From the NCBI GenBank assembly GCA_047967505.1, contig CM106539.1: DNA of 64,000 nucleotides; one strand, written 5' to 3'. Below are positions 1 to 11,635 of this stretch, piece after piece; position 1 is the stretch's first letter; each line of letters opens with the position of its first letter. The notes below the pieces were generated by a model. The model was not told the origin of the DNA and searched no databases. It saw only the letters and a list, made by a program, of their open reading frames with translations. The translations under genes and the position numbers were made by a program. The DNA is from Dipteris shenzhenensis. Lineage: Eukaryota; Polypodiophyta; Polypodiopsida; Gleicheniales.

Positions 1-940
1 ACCTCTGGGTGATGGTACGATCTTCTATGACATCACTCAGATAGGAAGCATCTTGATGGATGCACGGGGGAAGGACATCATGGCCTTCATGCACTCTCTA
101 ATTGCTAATAATTATAGAGATTGCTTTATCCACTATAAAGACCAGCCAAAGAGGTTGGCTGATGATACCCTCGCTGCTGTTCGCTCTAGGTATCCTAACC
201 CCCCCAATCATCAGTTCACAGATAAATGGGCCAAGTCAAAGATTGTTACGATACTTGGCAATAAAAGATCTTTGCTTAAGAGGCAGGCACTAGCGGAGCT
301 TGCTAGGCTTAAGGGAGGTCAACCACCAAGGGGCCCACCCCACACCGCTCACAAGCATGAGTGGAAGAAAGCAATGAAGTCAGCGAGGGAGGACCCCAAT
401 CTGCAACACGTGGAGGCATGAAGGATCCAGATGGAGCAATATGGAAGCGTGCATTTTGGAGCAGGGGGTGTTGAATCATGGGAGGCCTAATTTGTAAGTA
501 TCGATCTCAAATTATATTGCTTATGTAGTTTATTAGGAGGTTGTTTCTTTCTCGTTTCTTTGTACTAACCCCTCCGCAAATTGTGTCGTCTTGCAGCTTG
601 ATATCATGGGCAGATACCCTACTCCTGTCGAGACAGCCTACCACTGCCACCATCGCAGAGGAGATACATGGAAGAACTTCTATCATGACGGGTTGATTAC
701 TGAGGAGCAGTATATCCGGGCTACTGGAGCGGCCCCCAAGGTATTTGAAAGTAATTAAATAATGTCAATATTATAAGTAAAGATTTGATTTTTCATACAT
801 TGATATATGTTGTCCCTTGTTTACAGGTCCCTGCACAAGAAGACAAGGAAGAAGACAAGGAAGGAGGCAGAGAAGGGAGCGCAAAAGGGAGCACAAAAGA
901 GAGCGTGGAAGGGAGCGAGGACGTGGAGAACATAGATTAG
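1..940 (+). pseudogene. CACTA second ORF (TNPA-like DNA-binding protein), 3' part
   Basis: This is the C-terminal half of the second CACTA protein, of the plant En/Spm Transposase_24 type. It is inferred to bind the subterminal motifs, as TNPA does in maize En/Spm. Exon 1 runs from the window edge to about 495 and contains HKHEWKKAMKSARE, followed by a QHVEA...QME..GS.H segment typical of this family. Two later blocks (about 596-740 with GRYPTPVETAYH, and 826-940, charged) look like further exons between GT and AG signals. Compared with the copy at 23540-25003 on the minus strand, this copy has in-frame stops at 419-421 (TGA) and near 487 (TAA), so it is broken. It does keep a serine codon where the other copy has TGA near 24083. 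Confidence 0.72.
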
Positions 941-1254
941 TCGTAGAAGTAGTGCTAGCTACTCTTTTTTGTACTTAAAGCCACTGGCTTGGCTTCGTGC
1001 CTCTTGTATATACACTCCTCTTATTTTTTGTACTTGAAGCCACATGACGTGGCTTAGCTTCGTGCTATATGTATATACAAGCACTTTTTGAGCTTTCAAT
1101 TTTATTGCGTTTTAGAGTTGTAATGTTTTATTTCGAATTGTAATTAAAATGCGGTTGGATGTAAGAATTGAATTACACAATGTGGAAATGGGATCCCTAT
1201 AACTATATAGCATACACAACATACATAGCATTCTGTAAATTAAAAAATATATAT

Positions 1255-1540
1255 TATGTAGCACGTCTATCAGTGCATCTATAAACGCATCTATATATGC
1301 GTCTATCTGTTCGAGGAGCATCTATTTGTGCGTCCATCTGTTTTTTTTAATTTTTTAGCAAAGCGCCTATTTACACGTCTAGATGCACGTCTATACATGC
1401 GTCTGTCTGCTATATAGACGCGTTGTTAGGTGCGGGTCTCTAGACGCACAAATAGACGCGCAAATAGATGCGCTCTAAGTTTTTTTTTAGTTCAATAAAC
1501 GCGTCTGTGTGCGCGTCTGTGGGTGCTTTGTCTTGTTATG
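1255..1540. repeat. CACTA subterminal motif cluster
   Basis: Many degenerate copies in both orientations of a motif centred on GCGTCTATAGACGC, spaced about 10-20 bp, lead up to the terminal repeat. In CACTA elements such subterminal arrays bind the TNPA-type protein. The same motif recurs at every CACTA end in this window. Confidence 0.85.
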
Positions 1541-1619
1541 CATAGGAGACTCTCATAACTAAATGCAGGAAAAAAGAAAGTGTTTACTAGCTAGTTTGGT
1601 TTAAATACTTTTAAAAAAA

Positions 1620-3160
1620 GACAATGATGTAAGCACAGGAGCATCATGCAAGGGATTTGGGAGACCTATGTGTATCCACTTTGACATATCTCCATACACA
1701 CTCCTTTTACAGTGTCCAGCACTCTACCATTTGCATAAACATACACAAGTTTCTCTGATCTCGTTAATGTCGAGCAATTTCTTGTGAGGGAATACATGGA
1801 CTTGTAGTTACTCCAATTTCATTCACTAGAGGAATTGCTACAAGGTTGTGACAATACTAAATTCATGGCCAGGGCTTGCAGATGAGGTTTGGATGCTATA
1901 TGCTCTTCCCACTATCTCTATGCTAGCATATCTTTCACTAATTCCTTATTCTAGAATATGCAAACAACCCTTCAAGTAGATAGTTCCTTACCAGTAGAGG
2001 CCCTCAAAGAAACATCCCAGATGCGATCATGCCAAGACTGCATAATTAGTATATCCATGTCTGTGTGGTATTCACACCATTTTGGATCTAATATATGACC
2101 AACATAGTGCTGAGAGTTGTTGGCTTGGTATTATTGTTTTTGTGCCATTTTTTGCAATAATCTACAATGAGTCAAACTATAGTCACCTTCACTAAGACTT
2201 GCATTTTCCTTCAACACATCCCTCTCAGCAATCCACTAAGCCATTGAAGCACTAACCATGCTTGTCCCTTTCACCTCCAACTTGTGGATTGCAAAAAATC
2301 TTCATTACTTCCACCGTATCTGATATTCTCTTCCAAAACATAGGATATCATAAAGCATCTACAAATTGTTGAATTGTGTATGGCAGGCTCCACTCAAGTG
2401 TGGCTCCACTATCCATTCTGCTACTTCTACACTGTATAGCATCTCAGTTACAAACCTTTGTAGTGTGAGCAAACACTACATCATTATGTGGTTGGTACCA
2501 AAACATGTTTCTCCCAGCTTCAAAAGATCTAATGGGTTTTTTGCAAGATGATGATTCCTGAATGTACCAAGTAATCTTTCATGGTTGAGAAAATAAAATG
2601 CCACTATTTGAGCCTTATCCACATCCAATTTAAAGAATTGTGTCTCAGGTGTTTTGTACCAATCTTCCAAGGCAACCTCAAGGCAATGGCACAAGCATGG
2701 CAAGCGCTAGATACATTGATATTTGCACTTTATTAATTTTCTATCCTTTTGGAAATTCTTTGCATTGTTATAGAAATAACCTTAATGAGATTATCGGGGT
2801 CCACATCCTCAATTTCTCTGCTTAGCTATTCAACAATATATTCCCCTACCTTGCAATCACTAGTCATATCAATCGATTGAAGGAAGGCCTCACCTTTGAC
2901 CATTACAAACATGACATTGCTGTTGCTAACGTTCTTCCACCAATCCATATTATGGTACAAGCTATTTTTTCAATACCATTGTAAACAACTTGATGCATTT
3001 CCTATTGTAATAGGCATCCAACATGTTTATGGATGGCATCATAACTCGCATTGTCGATCTAGAACCACATCTTGTTATAGAAGCTATGGCCTTTTTCCAA
3101 TGTGGGATTTGCACCATGCTTAAAGGATAACTGGTGTGATAGATAGCTACAAACACATCT
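1620..3160 (-). pseudogene. hAT-type transposase remnant
   Basis: Read on the minus strand, 2703-2476 gives a peptide with CHCLEVALEDW, then FLNHERLLGTFR and LKLGETCFGTNHIM. This resembles the central region of plant hAT transposases of the DUF659 type, where a C..H.LNL.L.D segment is followed by an NH..L..FR segment and a TRF.T segment. Another open stretch, 3156-2962, lies upstream in the same orientation. The rest is interrupted by stops in all frames. No ends or target duplication were identified, so the limits given are approximate. It separates CACTA-0 from CACTA-1 and may have been inserted between them or into one of them. Confidence 0.55.
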
Positions 3161-3269
3161 TGTTATTATATCTTGACATATTGTTCTTTAAAGGATGGTT
3201 TTACAGACTGTTACTCATTAAAAGTATGTGAAGAAAAGCAAGTGCGCTAAAAATAGGTTCGAAAATTAG

Positions 3270-3410
3270 CTCGCAATCTGTGCATCTAAAAGTGCATCTA
3301 TCAGCGCGTCTATCAGTGCATCTATTAGCGCATCTATAGTACGTTTTAGATGCGTCTATAGATGCGCACCACAGTACAGATGCACTTTTAGACACACCAT
3401 AGAGTTTTTA
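3270..3410. repeat. Central GCGTCTA motif cluster of CACTA-1
   Basis: A short run of degenerate motifs (GCGTCTATC, GTGCATCTATTAGCGC and similar) lies directly upstream of the transposase ORF. It corresponds to the cluster at 25740-25935 of CACTA-2. It is internal rather than subterminal, so it may sit in the transposase promoter. Confidence 0.75.
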
Positions 3411-6400
3411 ACATTTATAACTCATGCAAGAGCAAATTTTTTTGGTTGTTTATTTGTAGGATGTCTTCATCTTCAACAAGTAGCTCTAGTGAGGATGAAT
3501 CCCTCCATATCCACCATCGCAAAATATGGTTGGAGAAAAAAATCAAATGTATGTGTGATCGATGTCGAGGAAACATGTATTGTGCACACAGAATTACACT
3601 CAATCATGTCTCAAAGTATGGAGAATGGGATGCGACCATAAATATGGTAAGTGTTAAAGAGTTAAGGTTGATTGAGATACTTATGGGTGTTCATGTGTTT
3701 GAGTTATGATCCCATTCTAATTTGATACATGATGCAATGCGCCCACACCCGCATATGTTACCTTATGCTTGTCGTGAGGAGGCGAAGCATCGGCGATATT
3801 AGGTGGGATCTTCAGGAGGGACCATTACAGATGCATGGAGTGATGGTGATAGTAGCCCTCCGCCATTACCTCATGAGGCCGTGGAGGAGGAGGTGTTTGA
3901 TGATATGGTGCAGGATTTATATGTCCATCAATCCGAAGGGAGGGATGATAGCATGGAGCAGGACGATCTTTTGACCGTAGCATCGACTCCACTGTTTGAG
4001 GGGTGCACATTCTCTGTTCTACGTGCCTCCCTTGAGTTACTAAACTTGGAGACCATCTATGGATGGAGCAATGCAAGTTTGAATGCATTACTCAAGTAAG
4101 CTTTAAAGTCTATTTTGCAAACATGGTGAATTATGCTAGTGGGTCAATTACTCCAATGTTTTTCCTCATTTATGGTCTTCAAGTGCAGGCTATTGTGTAA
4201 AATGCTTCCAAGGGAGAATAAATTACCGACCTCAAGAGATATGGCAAGGCAACATGTGACCTCTCTTGGAGGATTAGATTACAAGCACATCCATGCCTGC
4301 ATCAACGATTGCATTCTGTTTTGTGGACCACATAAGGATGCAAGAGAGTGTCCTACTTGTGGAGAGGCAAGATAAAGAGAAGATCTCAAAACTTTGGATG
4401 TTCCTCGTAAGGTTCTATGACATTTTCCCATAATCCCTCACATCCAACATATGTTCAAGTGCAAATCCATTGTAGAGCTCATGTCAATATGGCATTCCTC
4501 CCATCAGTCAACTGATGGCAAGTGGAGAACTCCCATAGACACTCCTACATGGAAGCATATTGAAGACACATGGCCAAGCTTCAAGGAAGAACCTAGGAGC
4601 TTGAGACTTGGATTGGGTATGGATGGTGTGAACCCATTTGGTCTCAAAAGCACCTCTTACAGTGTATGGCCAGTGATATTGGTGAATTATAATCTTCCAC
4701 CCTCTATGGCTATTAAGAAAGGATATGTTATGTTATCCCTTCTAATTCCAGGGAAACGTAAAGTCAAAAATCCTAATGTTTATTTGGAACCTTTGATTGA
4801 CGAGCTAGAGATACTTTGGAGAGGTATCAAGGTGCATGATGTGAGCAGCCTCCCTCGTCACGAGACTTCAACTGCAAAGCAGTCTTGATGTGGATGATGC
4901 ATGACTTTCTAGGCTATGGCGAGTGTTCAGGTAAGCATTGCACTTCTAAATATGAGTAGGCAACTAATGTGGCATCCTAAACCCACCTTCAAATTCAGGT
5001 CTCACTACATCAGGTTACCATGCATGTCCTGTTGAATACGGTGATCTATGAGAATCACCATTGTTTTCTCCCACCTGATTATCCTAGATATGTCGCTCCT
5101 TGGAATGAAGTCCCCCCACAATCACTCACTGCGAGAGATTGGATGAGAATTTGGGACGGCTCCACGATGACTCCACCACTTGGCATGAGCCGGTAAGGGT
5201 TTGTAACTATTGTGTGCTATATTGGCTGGAGATAAAGATTGCCCACTAACACTTTCTTTTGTTTAGATACTCCATCTTTTATCGTTTACCATATTGATCC
5301 CACCTCAAGATCAACCACTTGCTTGATCCCATGCATATCTTCAAGAATGTGGCGAATACCATTTGGGAACATTTGAATGGGACACGAGATTCCATAGGCA
5401 TAAGGGAGGATCTATGCACCATAAGGAGGATGCATGAAGCTTGGCCACAAGAGAGACCAAATGGGCGTGTTTTTTTACCTCGTGCACCGTGGAGGTTATC
5501 AAAGCTAGAGATGGTGGTGGTGAAGCACGCTATCACTACCATTTGTACTCCCACTGGATGCATGAGGTGTTTGAAGGGGGCCTTCACAAAGAGGAAGAAA
5601 AGATGTGTAGAGCAATTATATGGCTTGAAATCTCATGATTGGTACAAGATGCTCCACGTAAGTATTTTATGTGCATAATATATTTTTCCTTCCAAATTTG
5701 TGAGTGAATTAGAAGCAACTAATCAACCATTCCTTGTGTGTTCAGTTCATACTACCTTCTAGCATTTCTCACAGTGTATCGAAGAATGTGAAGAATTGTA
5801 TTTACAAGATGGGTGAGCTTGTGAGGTACTTTACAGGATACAAAATGTGAATATTGTATTTACAAGATGGGCGAGTTGATGAGGTACTTTACAGAATGCA
5901 AGGTGTTCATATTGCTAATATTATGTACTTGAGCTCAAAGGAAATAGATCCCACCACGCTTGAGAATGCTTGAGTTATGTTAGTGGAGGTGGTTTGTTTA
6001 TGGAAGAGACATTTCCACGTTCTATTCTCATAAGCCAACTACATCTCATAGTGCATTTGGTGGATGAGATTGCTATATGCAGTACTGTACATGCATAATG
6101 GTTGTTCTTGCTCGAGTGCTTCATGAAGAGCTTGAAGGGTTTCATGAGACAAAATGCAAGACCTGAAGGTAGCATGGCCGAGGGTTGGTTGGTACAAGAT
6201 TCACTTGTATATATTTTTGAGTTTCTTGTTGATGTGGATAGCTCTCTCCCACGACTATGGAGAGATGATAAAGACCTAAGGATGACCTTTATTGTGCCTC
6301 AAGGGAAAGGACGCAGCAAAGTAATAGACATGAAGTTGCTTAATAATATCAACCTTTATTGCATGCTTAATAGTGATGTGATGAAAAGATGGGTGACAAG

Positions 6401-7099
6401 ATACAAGGATGCAAAGGCAAGAAGACAAGAAGAAAGGGCCCTCTTTCGTACACACCACAGATCTTATGTGCCATACTCTCAGTATCTAAGAGCACTTCCA
6501 AAGGATATTCATGTGGATTGGCTACTTGACAAAATGGAGAGAGCAGAGAGAGACGAGGGGATTCATATCACAATGGAAGAATAGGAGTATGCTAGGGGAT
6601 ACATGAGCAAGGTTGGTATATAGATTGTTATGCATCACTTAGGAGATTTCAATAATTTAGATTGCTTATTTAATTGATTTTCTCTTGGTGTAGTGTACTA
6701 TGTTCAATGCTATATATGGTGTGAGGGCAAGCATTTTTTAACACAACGGATTGATGATAAGAGACACACACAAGATTGTGGCATCATTTCTAGCTTTGAG
6801 GGAGCCAATGGAGCCGTAAATGGTTATTGTGGCATAATCCAAGATATTATTAAGCTTGATTTTCGACGCTTCTTTGTGTATGTTTTGGATGTAAAGTGGT
6901 TTAAGGATGTGGTGGAAAGAGGCCCTAATGCAACAATCAAATGCCATGCAAGTGGCTTTGTAACTATTGACCCCACAAAGTTTTGGCAAAGTAAAAAGTG
7001 TGAAGAGAGTGGGAGAGAAGGAAGGAGTCTCACCTGCAGCTTTCTCACATACACAATGGGGAAATATACACAAAGGTGGAGGCTGAAAATAGTTTTTCT

Positions 7100-7267
7100 C
7101 TTCTTAGTTGTGAGAGCCAAAAGAACTCTAAGATCCATTGATGGGTAAAGCTGCTCCGATGCCTAACCGAATAGCTACTGCAGTACCAATCGGAGAAACC
7201 ATTGTAGCTACTGAACGTCGAAATGGATTTTCTGAAATTTATTCACATTCTCGAGAAAAGGCACGGT
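7100..7267 (-). pseudogene. petD: Nuclear plastid DNA: petD (cytochrome b6f subunit IV) 3' end
   Basis: Minus-strand translation gives [12 protein letters not shown], then after a 2-base insertion [20 protein letters not shown] and [10 protein letters not shown]. This is the C-terminal part of chloroplast subunit IV of cytochrome b6f, in which the last transmembrane helix follows [17 protein letters not shown]. The match stops upstream of the TVP segment at about 7267 and becomes uncertain after about 7130, short of the usual C-terminus. The frameshift, substitutions (for example Leu-Trp to Ile-Arg in the helix) and position within a transposon show that it is a decayed nuclear copy (NUPT), not a working gene. 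Confidence 0.82.
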
Positions 7268-7492
7268 ACAAAAGAATAGGTGAACCCTATATGTGGGTCT
7301 CAAACCAAACTCAGCTATCTAAGGTGGCATACTAACTGAGCCACGTCTAACTAGAGTACATAAAGATAGCTGTCATCTAGCTATTATTCATGGGCAGTGT
7401 ACCAACTATATCTGCAGCTAACAAGTCAATGACATAAATGCACAACGGTCACCCTGGCATATCACGAGTGGAGCTCGATATCTCAACAAGAA

Positions 7493-7739
7493 CTCGGGGG
7501 GGTCACTATGTATTAACCCTCTATATCACGTGCGTTCAAGGCCTACATTTAAAATCCCTTATCTGTAAAAGATTTTGTTAATAAAACGTACCCCTTTTTT
7601 ATACAAATCTGTAAAATTTTCCCAAAACTATTTTAAATAGTCCCTTATGTATATTTATTTCTGTAAATTTTATAAATAAAAAATATCCTTCTGTTGAACT
7701 CACGTGATAGGGTTACATATGATGAATGACCCCCCCGAG
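7493..7739 (+). mobile_element. MITE copy 1 (CTCGGGGGG family)
   Basis: This is a 247 bp non-coding element with imperfect terminal inverted repeats beginning CTCGGGGGG and a CACGTG near each end. It is flanked by a perfect 8 bp duplication AACAAGAA at 7485-7492 and 7740-7747. An 8 bp duplication suggests mobilisation by a hAT-type transposase. It has the same orientation as copy 3 at 34516 and the opposite orientation to copy 2 at 26632. Confidence 0.92.
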
Positions 7740-8489
7740 AACAAGAAGGACACACTAGTATTACTGCAACAATGTGAACAGGTATTGTACACACATATAA
7801 AAATACTCACTTTTAATTAATATTTGATACCTTCGATGCAAGGAAAATAACATGATTGTATTTGTGTTTGAATTAGGTTATCTATCAACCAATGGTGGAT
7901 ACTAATAGATGGTGGCATGTCATACCTATTACGCCATGTTCCAAAGTGATGTATAGTACATTTACTAATATGGAGCGTATGGAGGATGATCATGGCCATG
8001 GAGGTGATGATGACCGTGATACGAGAGCAGAGGATGATCATGAGATAGGAGATAAAAATATTGAGGCCATTACCCATGAGGACAAGCCTACCATTGGTGA
8101 TGTTGATTTCAATGAGCACATGAGTAGCACAAGTAGTAGTGGGTTGAATGTATTTGTAGATCTCAACACTAGTTTGGATTTTGAAGTAGATAGTTTCGCA
8201 AGGGTTGATCTCATTGAGGATGAGATTGAACCGTAGCCCCCATCATTGATATTGGCAAAACTATTTTACATATTGTCTCATTCTCCTCACCTCACTTAAT
8301 TTTGGTATATGTGGCATGGGTTTGCAAAAAAGCATTGATATTTTTGTTAAAATTACATGCTTTGGTAATCATTGGCAATGTTTGGAAAGAAGTGATGTAC
8401 ATTTATCAGGATGCCCCAAAATCTCACTTTCTATATTCTCGAGATGTTTTGCATCTAAATCCGCGTCCAATTCACAATGCAAATGCCTG

Positions 8490-8686
8490 GTAGATCTGCT
8501 AATAAACGTGCTAATAGACGCGCTATTAGATGCGCTATTAGACGTGCTAACAGACGCACTAATAGACATGCCAATAGACGTGCTATTAGACATGGCCATA
8601 ATTTCTCTATTTGAACAGCGCCTATAGACGTGCCCGCTATTTTGCGCATCTATGAAGCGCGTCTATAGTTTCTTTGTGTTGTTGTG
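8490..8686. repeat. Right subterminal motif cluster and terminus of CACTA-1
   Basis: Repeated units of the kind GACGTGCTAATAGACGCGC and GCGTCTATAG lead into the terminal repeat ending GTTGTTGTG at 8686. The cluster matches 30375-30667 of CACTA-2. Confidence 0.85.
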
Positions 8687-8714
8687 AACCTTGCATGGTG
8701 CATTGATACGCTTC

Positions 8715-9370
8715 ACATTTTTTATAGTGTAAAGTACCTCACAAGCTCACCCATCTTGTAAATACAATTCTTCACATCCTTCGATGCACTACGAGAAAGC
8801 TAGTAAAATTTGATTAGTTGCTTCTACACTCACAAATTTGGAAGGAAAAAGAGATTATGCTAAGTCATGCTTACTTGGAGCATCTTGTGCCAATCATGAT
8901 ATTTCTTTTCTTGCTCATTGTGAAGGCCCCCTTCAAACACCTCATGCATCCAGTGGGAGTACGAATTGTAATGATAGCTCGCTTCACTGCCACCATCTCT
9001 AGCTTCGATAACTTCCATGGTGGACGGGGTAAAACTACACACCCATTTGGCCTCTTTTGTGGCCAAGCTTCATGCATCCTCCCTATTGTATGTAGATCCT
9101 CCCTTATGCTTTCGGAATCTTGTGTCCTATTCAAATGTTCCCAAATGGTAGATGCCACATTCTTGAAGATATGCATGGGATCAAGCAGGTGATTGATCTT
9201 GAGGTGGTACCAATTGGTAGTCGATAAAAGATGGAGTATCTAAACAAAATATGGTGTTAGCATGCAATCTTTATTTCCATTCAATATAGCACACAATAGT
9301 TACAAACCCTTACTGGCTCATGCTAAGTGGTGGAGGAGTCGTGTATCAGAATGGCACTGGTGCCAAACTC
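8715..9370 (-). pseudogene. Reversed CACTA transposase fragment
   Basis: On the minus strand this matches 28000-28660 of CACTA-2: the ACCACTTAGCATGAGCCAG region near 9325, the exon with MHIFKNVASTIWEHLNRT (9176 down to 8871), and the intron/exon boundary with TACAAGATGGGTGAGCTTGT near 8750. It is an internal scrap without ends, starting about 30 bp beyond the terminus of CACTA-1 and pointing the other way. It probably derives from an inverted copy that was mostly deleted. Confidence 0.8.
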
Positions 9371-9399
9371 ATTTGTGTCAGTAACATAGAGAATCAGAG

Positions 9400-9990
9400 C
9401 AGTGCCCATTGAAGGCTTTCCCCTCCCCTTTCCCCTTCCCCTTCCCCTTCCCCTTCCCTTTCGCCTTCCCCTTCTCCTCTCCCCTTTCCCTTCCCCCTTC
9501 TCCTTCCCTTCTCCCTCCTCCTTCAATTCTCCCATCCTCCCTTCTCTTTCCTTTCTCCTTTCCCTTGCATCATGTTTAAGTCGAATTTTGAATGCCATAA
9601 GCATTCGTGAGGAAATAAGGGATTGAATGAATGATGGAAAATGTGATTGCATGGGGGAATTTGGACTGCAACATGAGGGCGGGATAAAGAAAGAGGGCAT
9701 GCATGATAGAGATCCCGTTCCCCTTCCCTTTCCCCTTTCCATCTCCCTTCTCTTTAATCCATTCTCCCTTCTCCTTCTGTTCACCCTCCTCCTTCCATTC
9801 TCCCATCCTCCCTTCTCTTTCCTTTCTCCTTTCCCTTGCATGCATGTTTAAGTCAAATTTTAAATGCCTGAAGCATTCGTGAGGAAATAAGGGATTACAT
9901 GAATGATGTAAATAAGTGATTGCATGAGGGACAGGGCGGGATAAAGAAAGAGGGATGCATGATGGAAATCACAGGATTGCATGCATAATG
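9400..9990. repeat. Pyrimidine-rich tracts in a ~300 bp tandem duplication
   Basis: Two units, about 9402-9718 and 9719-9990, each contain a CCCTTTCC/CCCTTCTCC-type tract. This is followed by a shared segment with aagtc.aattttgaatgcc, gcattcgtgaggaaataagg and gggcggga.aaagaaagagg. Long open frames across the tracts are by-products of low complexity and are not annotated as genes. Further short repeats of atgcatgatgg follow to about 10035. Confidence 0.8.
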
Positions 9991-10067
9991 GAAAGAGGAC
10001 ATGCATGATGAAAAGAGGGCATGCATGATGGAAATCTTCTTCTGATCTTCTTTTCTGTAATTCATCA

Positions 10068-10957
10068 TGTGGCCAGGAAGTTCTTCAGGAGCCTCACCTG
10101 ATCTTCGGGATGCTGTATTACAACAGTTATATAACATTTTGGGATACCCTCCCACTCCTTAGGAGTTATACACATACATGACGAGTACTCAAAACACCCC
10201 CTAGGTGTCGACAGTACAGAATCCAAACCACCCCAACCCCACACCTACTAAGATTACTCCTATGGAGTCGAGACAGCCCAGCAAGCGACAGAACTGCCAG
10301 CCTTCTCCCCGATCATCAGGAATCCCTTCTCCCCTGCAGTCTGGAGTCTCTTCTCCCCGATCATCAGCACTCCGTTCTCCAATGTGGTGGTCTAGAGTCC
10401 CTTCTCTCCTACCGTCAGGAGGCCCTTCTGCCTCGTAGAGCCACCAGCGTTCTCCCATGCGATCAGGAGTCCCTTCTCTAGAGACGAGTGCCCAACGTAC
10501 TAGCCCGTCATAATAGGGCAGTAGGCATAGTAGTAGGGAGAGCTCTAGGGGATGCATGGCTCAATGCTTTGGGGAGGGTACTGGTGGGGGCGAGGAGGAT
10601 TCAGATGATGTAGATGTACCAGAGGGTGATGGTACGATCTTCTATGACATCACTCAGAGAGGAGGCATCTTGGTGGATGCACGGGGACATCATAGAGGAC
10701 ATACATAGAGGCACTTCTATAATGAGCGGTTGATTATTGATAAGGATCAACATATCCGAGCTACTGGAGCGCCCCCCCATGTATTTAAAAGTACTTAAAT
10801 AATGTAGATATTGTAAATAAAGATATGATTTTTCTGACATTGATACATGTTGTTCCTCGTTTGCAGGACCCTGGGGATATTCAAGAGGAAGAAGGCGACG
10901 AAGAAGGTGACGAAGAAGGCCATGAAGAAGGGAGCGAGGGTGCGGATGACTTAGATT
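10068..10957 (+). pseudogene. CACTA second ORF (TNPA-like), internally deleted
   Basis: The start at 10068 gives MWPGSSSGASP, matching MWPGSASSSPDP in CACTA-2. A proline/serine-rich region with PSPRSSGIPS-type repeats follows, then MAQCF at 10558 and an acidic stretch before GDGTIFYDITQ. The DNA-binding core present in the other two copies is deleted at about 10685. The last charged exon (10868-10957, EEEGDEEGDEEG) is retained. A TAG interrupts the frame near 10162 where CACTA-2 has a sense codon. This is a relic. Confidence 0.72.
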
Positions 10958-11429
10958 AGTTGTAGAGGTGGTGCTAGAATTAGTGCTAGCTACTCTTTTC
11001 TGTACTTGAATCCATTGGCTTGGCTTCATGCCTCTCTTGTATATACACTCCTCTTATTTTTTGTACTTGAAGCCACAGGTGGCTTGGCTTCGTGCTATAT
11101 GTATGTACAAGCACTTTTTGGGCTATGAGTTAATATACACTCCTTGTAATTTTTTGGAATTCAATTTCCTTGTGCAATGTTCTATCAATGAATGCCTTGT
11201 GAACTAAACATTTTGGAGTTGTAATATTTTATTCAAAATTGTAATCGTCGGCTATAGACATGCGTGGAATCGTGCTAATGAAAAATGTGCTAATTAAAAT
11301 ATGGTAATTGGCTGTAAGGATTAAATTGCACACTGTGGAAATGGGATTCCTGTAAACACACAGCATACACAACATTTTATTCAACCACACAAAATTTTGC
11401 TTTTTTTATTAAAAAAAATTCTGCAGAGC

Positions 11430-11635
11430 ATCTATAAGCGTGTCTTAGAGCATCTTTTTTTTTTTTTTTCTACTAAGCGTCTAATAGCGCGTCTATAGGT
11501 GCATCTATACACGTGTCTGTCTATTATATAGACGTGCCTATAGACGCAAGTCTTTAGATGTGCCCGTAAGTTTTTTTTTGAGTTAAGGAAGCACGTCTGT
11601 GTGCGCGTCTTATATGGATGCATTGTGTTGTTGTG
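11430..11635. repeat. Subterminal motif cluster of CACTA-3
   Basis: GCGTCTA/TAGACGC motifs in both orientations (for example TAGCGCGTCTATAGGTGC and TATATAGACGTGCCTATAG) run up to the terminus at 11635. Confidence 0.82.

Larger units (their letters stand above)
1..1540 (+). mobile_element. CACTA element, right-hand part (CACTA-0)
   Basis: This is the end of a CACTA (En/Spm) element whose rest lies left of the window. It matches, in reverse orientation, the left arm of the complete element at 22947-30667: the same small-ORF region, then a cluster of GCGTCTA/TAGACGC motifs, then a terminus reading GCTTTGTCTTGTTATG at 1525-1540. The complete element has GTTGTG at this point, so the terminal repeat here carries a G-to-A change. 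The three bases after it are cat; the matching left flank is not visible, so the target duplication cannot be tested. Confidence 0.8.
6988..7747. other. Composite insertion in CACTA-1
   Basis: CACTA-2 reads continuously from ttttggcaaagta to gaaggacacactag (29717-29740), while CACTA-1 has about 750 extra bases at this point. The insert holds a chloroplast petD piece (about 7100-7267), unidentified sequence (6990-7100 and 7270-7490), and at its right edge a MITE (7493-7739). I recognise nothing in the unidentified parts. Confidence 0.75.
3461..8236 (+). pseudogene. CACTA transposase (TNPD-like), disrupted
   Basis: This is the transposase of CACTA-1, of the Transposase_21/DUF4218/DUF4216 set that defines plant En/Spm TNPD proteins. 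In order: an N-terminal zinc-binding-like block (CDRCRGNMYCAHR, 3553 on); a TPase core (from about 4200, with ECPTCGEAR and WRTPIDTPTWKHIEDTWPSF); a block with LLDPMHIFKNVANTIWEHL (5319 on); a DUF4218-like block with GSMAEGWL (about 6160); a DUF4216-like block with FVYVLDVKWFKDV (6870); and an acidic C-terminus with RWWHVIP (7906) ending at 8236. The pieces are separate exons with GT-AG signals. Damage relative to CACTA-2 includes TAA codons in exons near 3800 and 4373, a duplicated stretch near 5790-5900, and the 6988-7747 insertion in the DUF4216 exon. It is not functional as it stands. Confidence 0.85.
3240..8686 (+). mobile_element. CACTA element, left-truncated (CACTA-1)
   Basis: This copy is collinear with 25740-30667 of the complete element CACTA-2, from the central motif cluster through the transposase gene to the right terminus. 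The right end at 8671-8686 reads TCTTTGTGTTGTTGTG, the same terminal repeat as in CACTA-2. The second ORF and left terminus are missing. Relative to CACTA-2 it carries a ~750 bp insertion (about 6988-7747) made of plastid-like DNA, unidentified sequence and a MITE. Confidence 0.82.
10020..11635 (+). mobile_element. CACTA fragment with second ORF and right terminus (CACTA-3)
   Basis: This is collinear, in plus orientation, with the reversed left arm of CACTA-2 (25030 down to 22947): second ORF, 3' exons, motif cluster at 11430-11620 and terminus ending TTGTGTTGTTGTG at 11635. The transposase half and the other end are absent. An internal deletion near 10685 joins GGATGCACGGGG to the segment corresponding to the later exon. 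Confidence 0.78.

Noticed and set aside
9323-9851. Charged proteins on the minus strand at 9.3-9.85 kb
   Set aside because: Frames of pyrimidine tracts inside a tandem duplication, with no domain and no conserved start.
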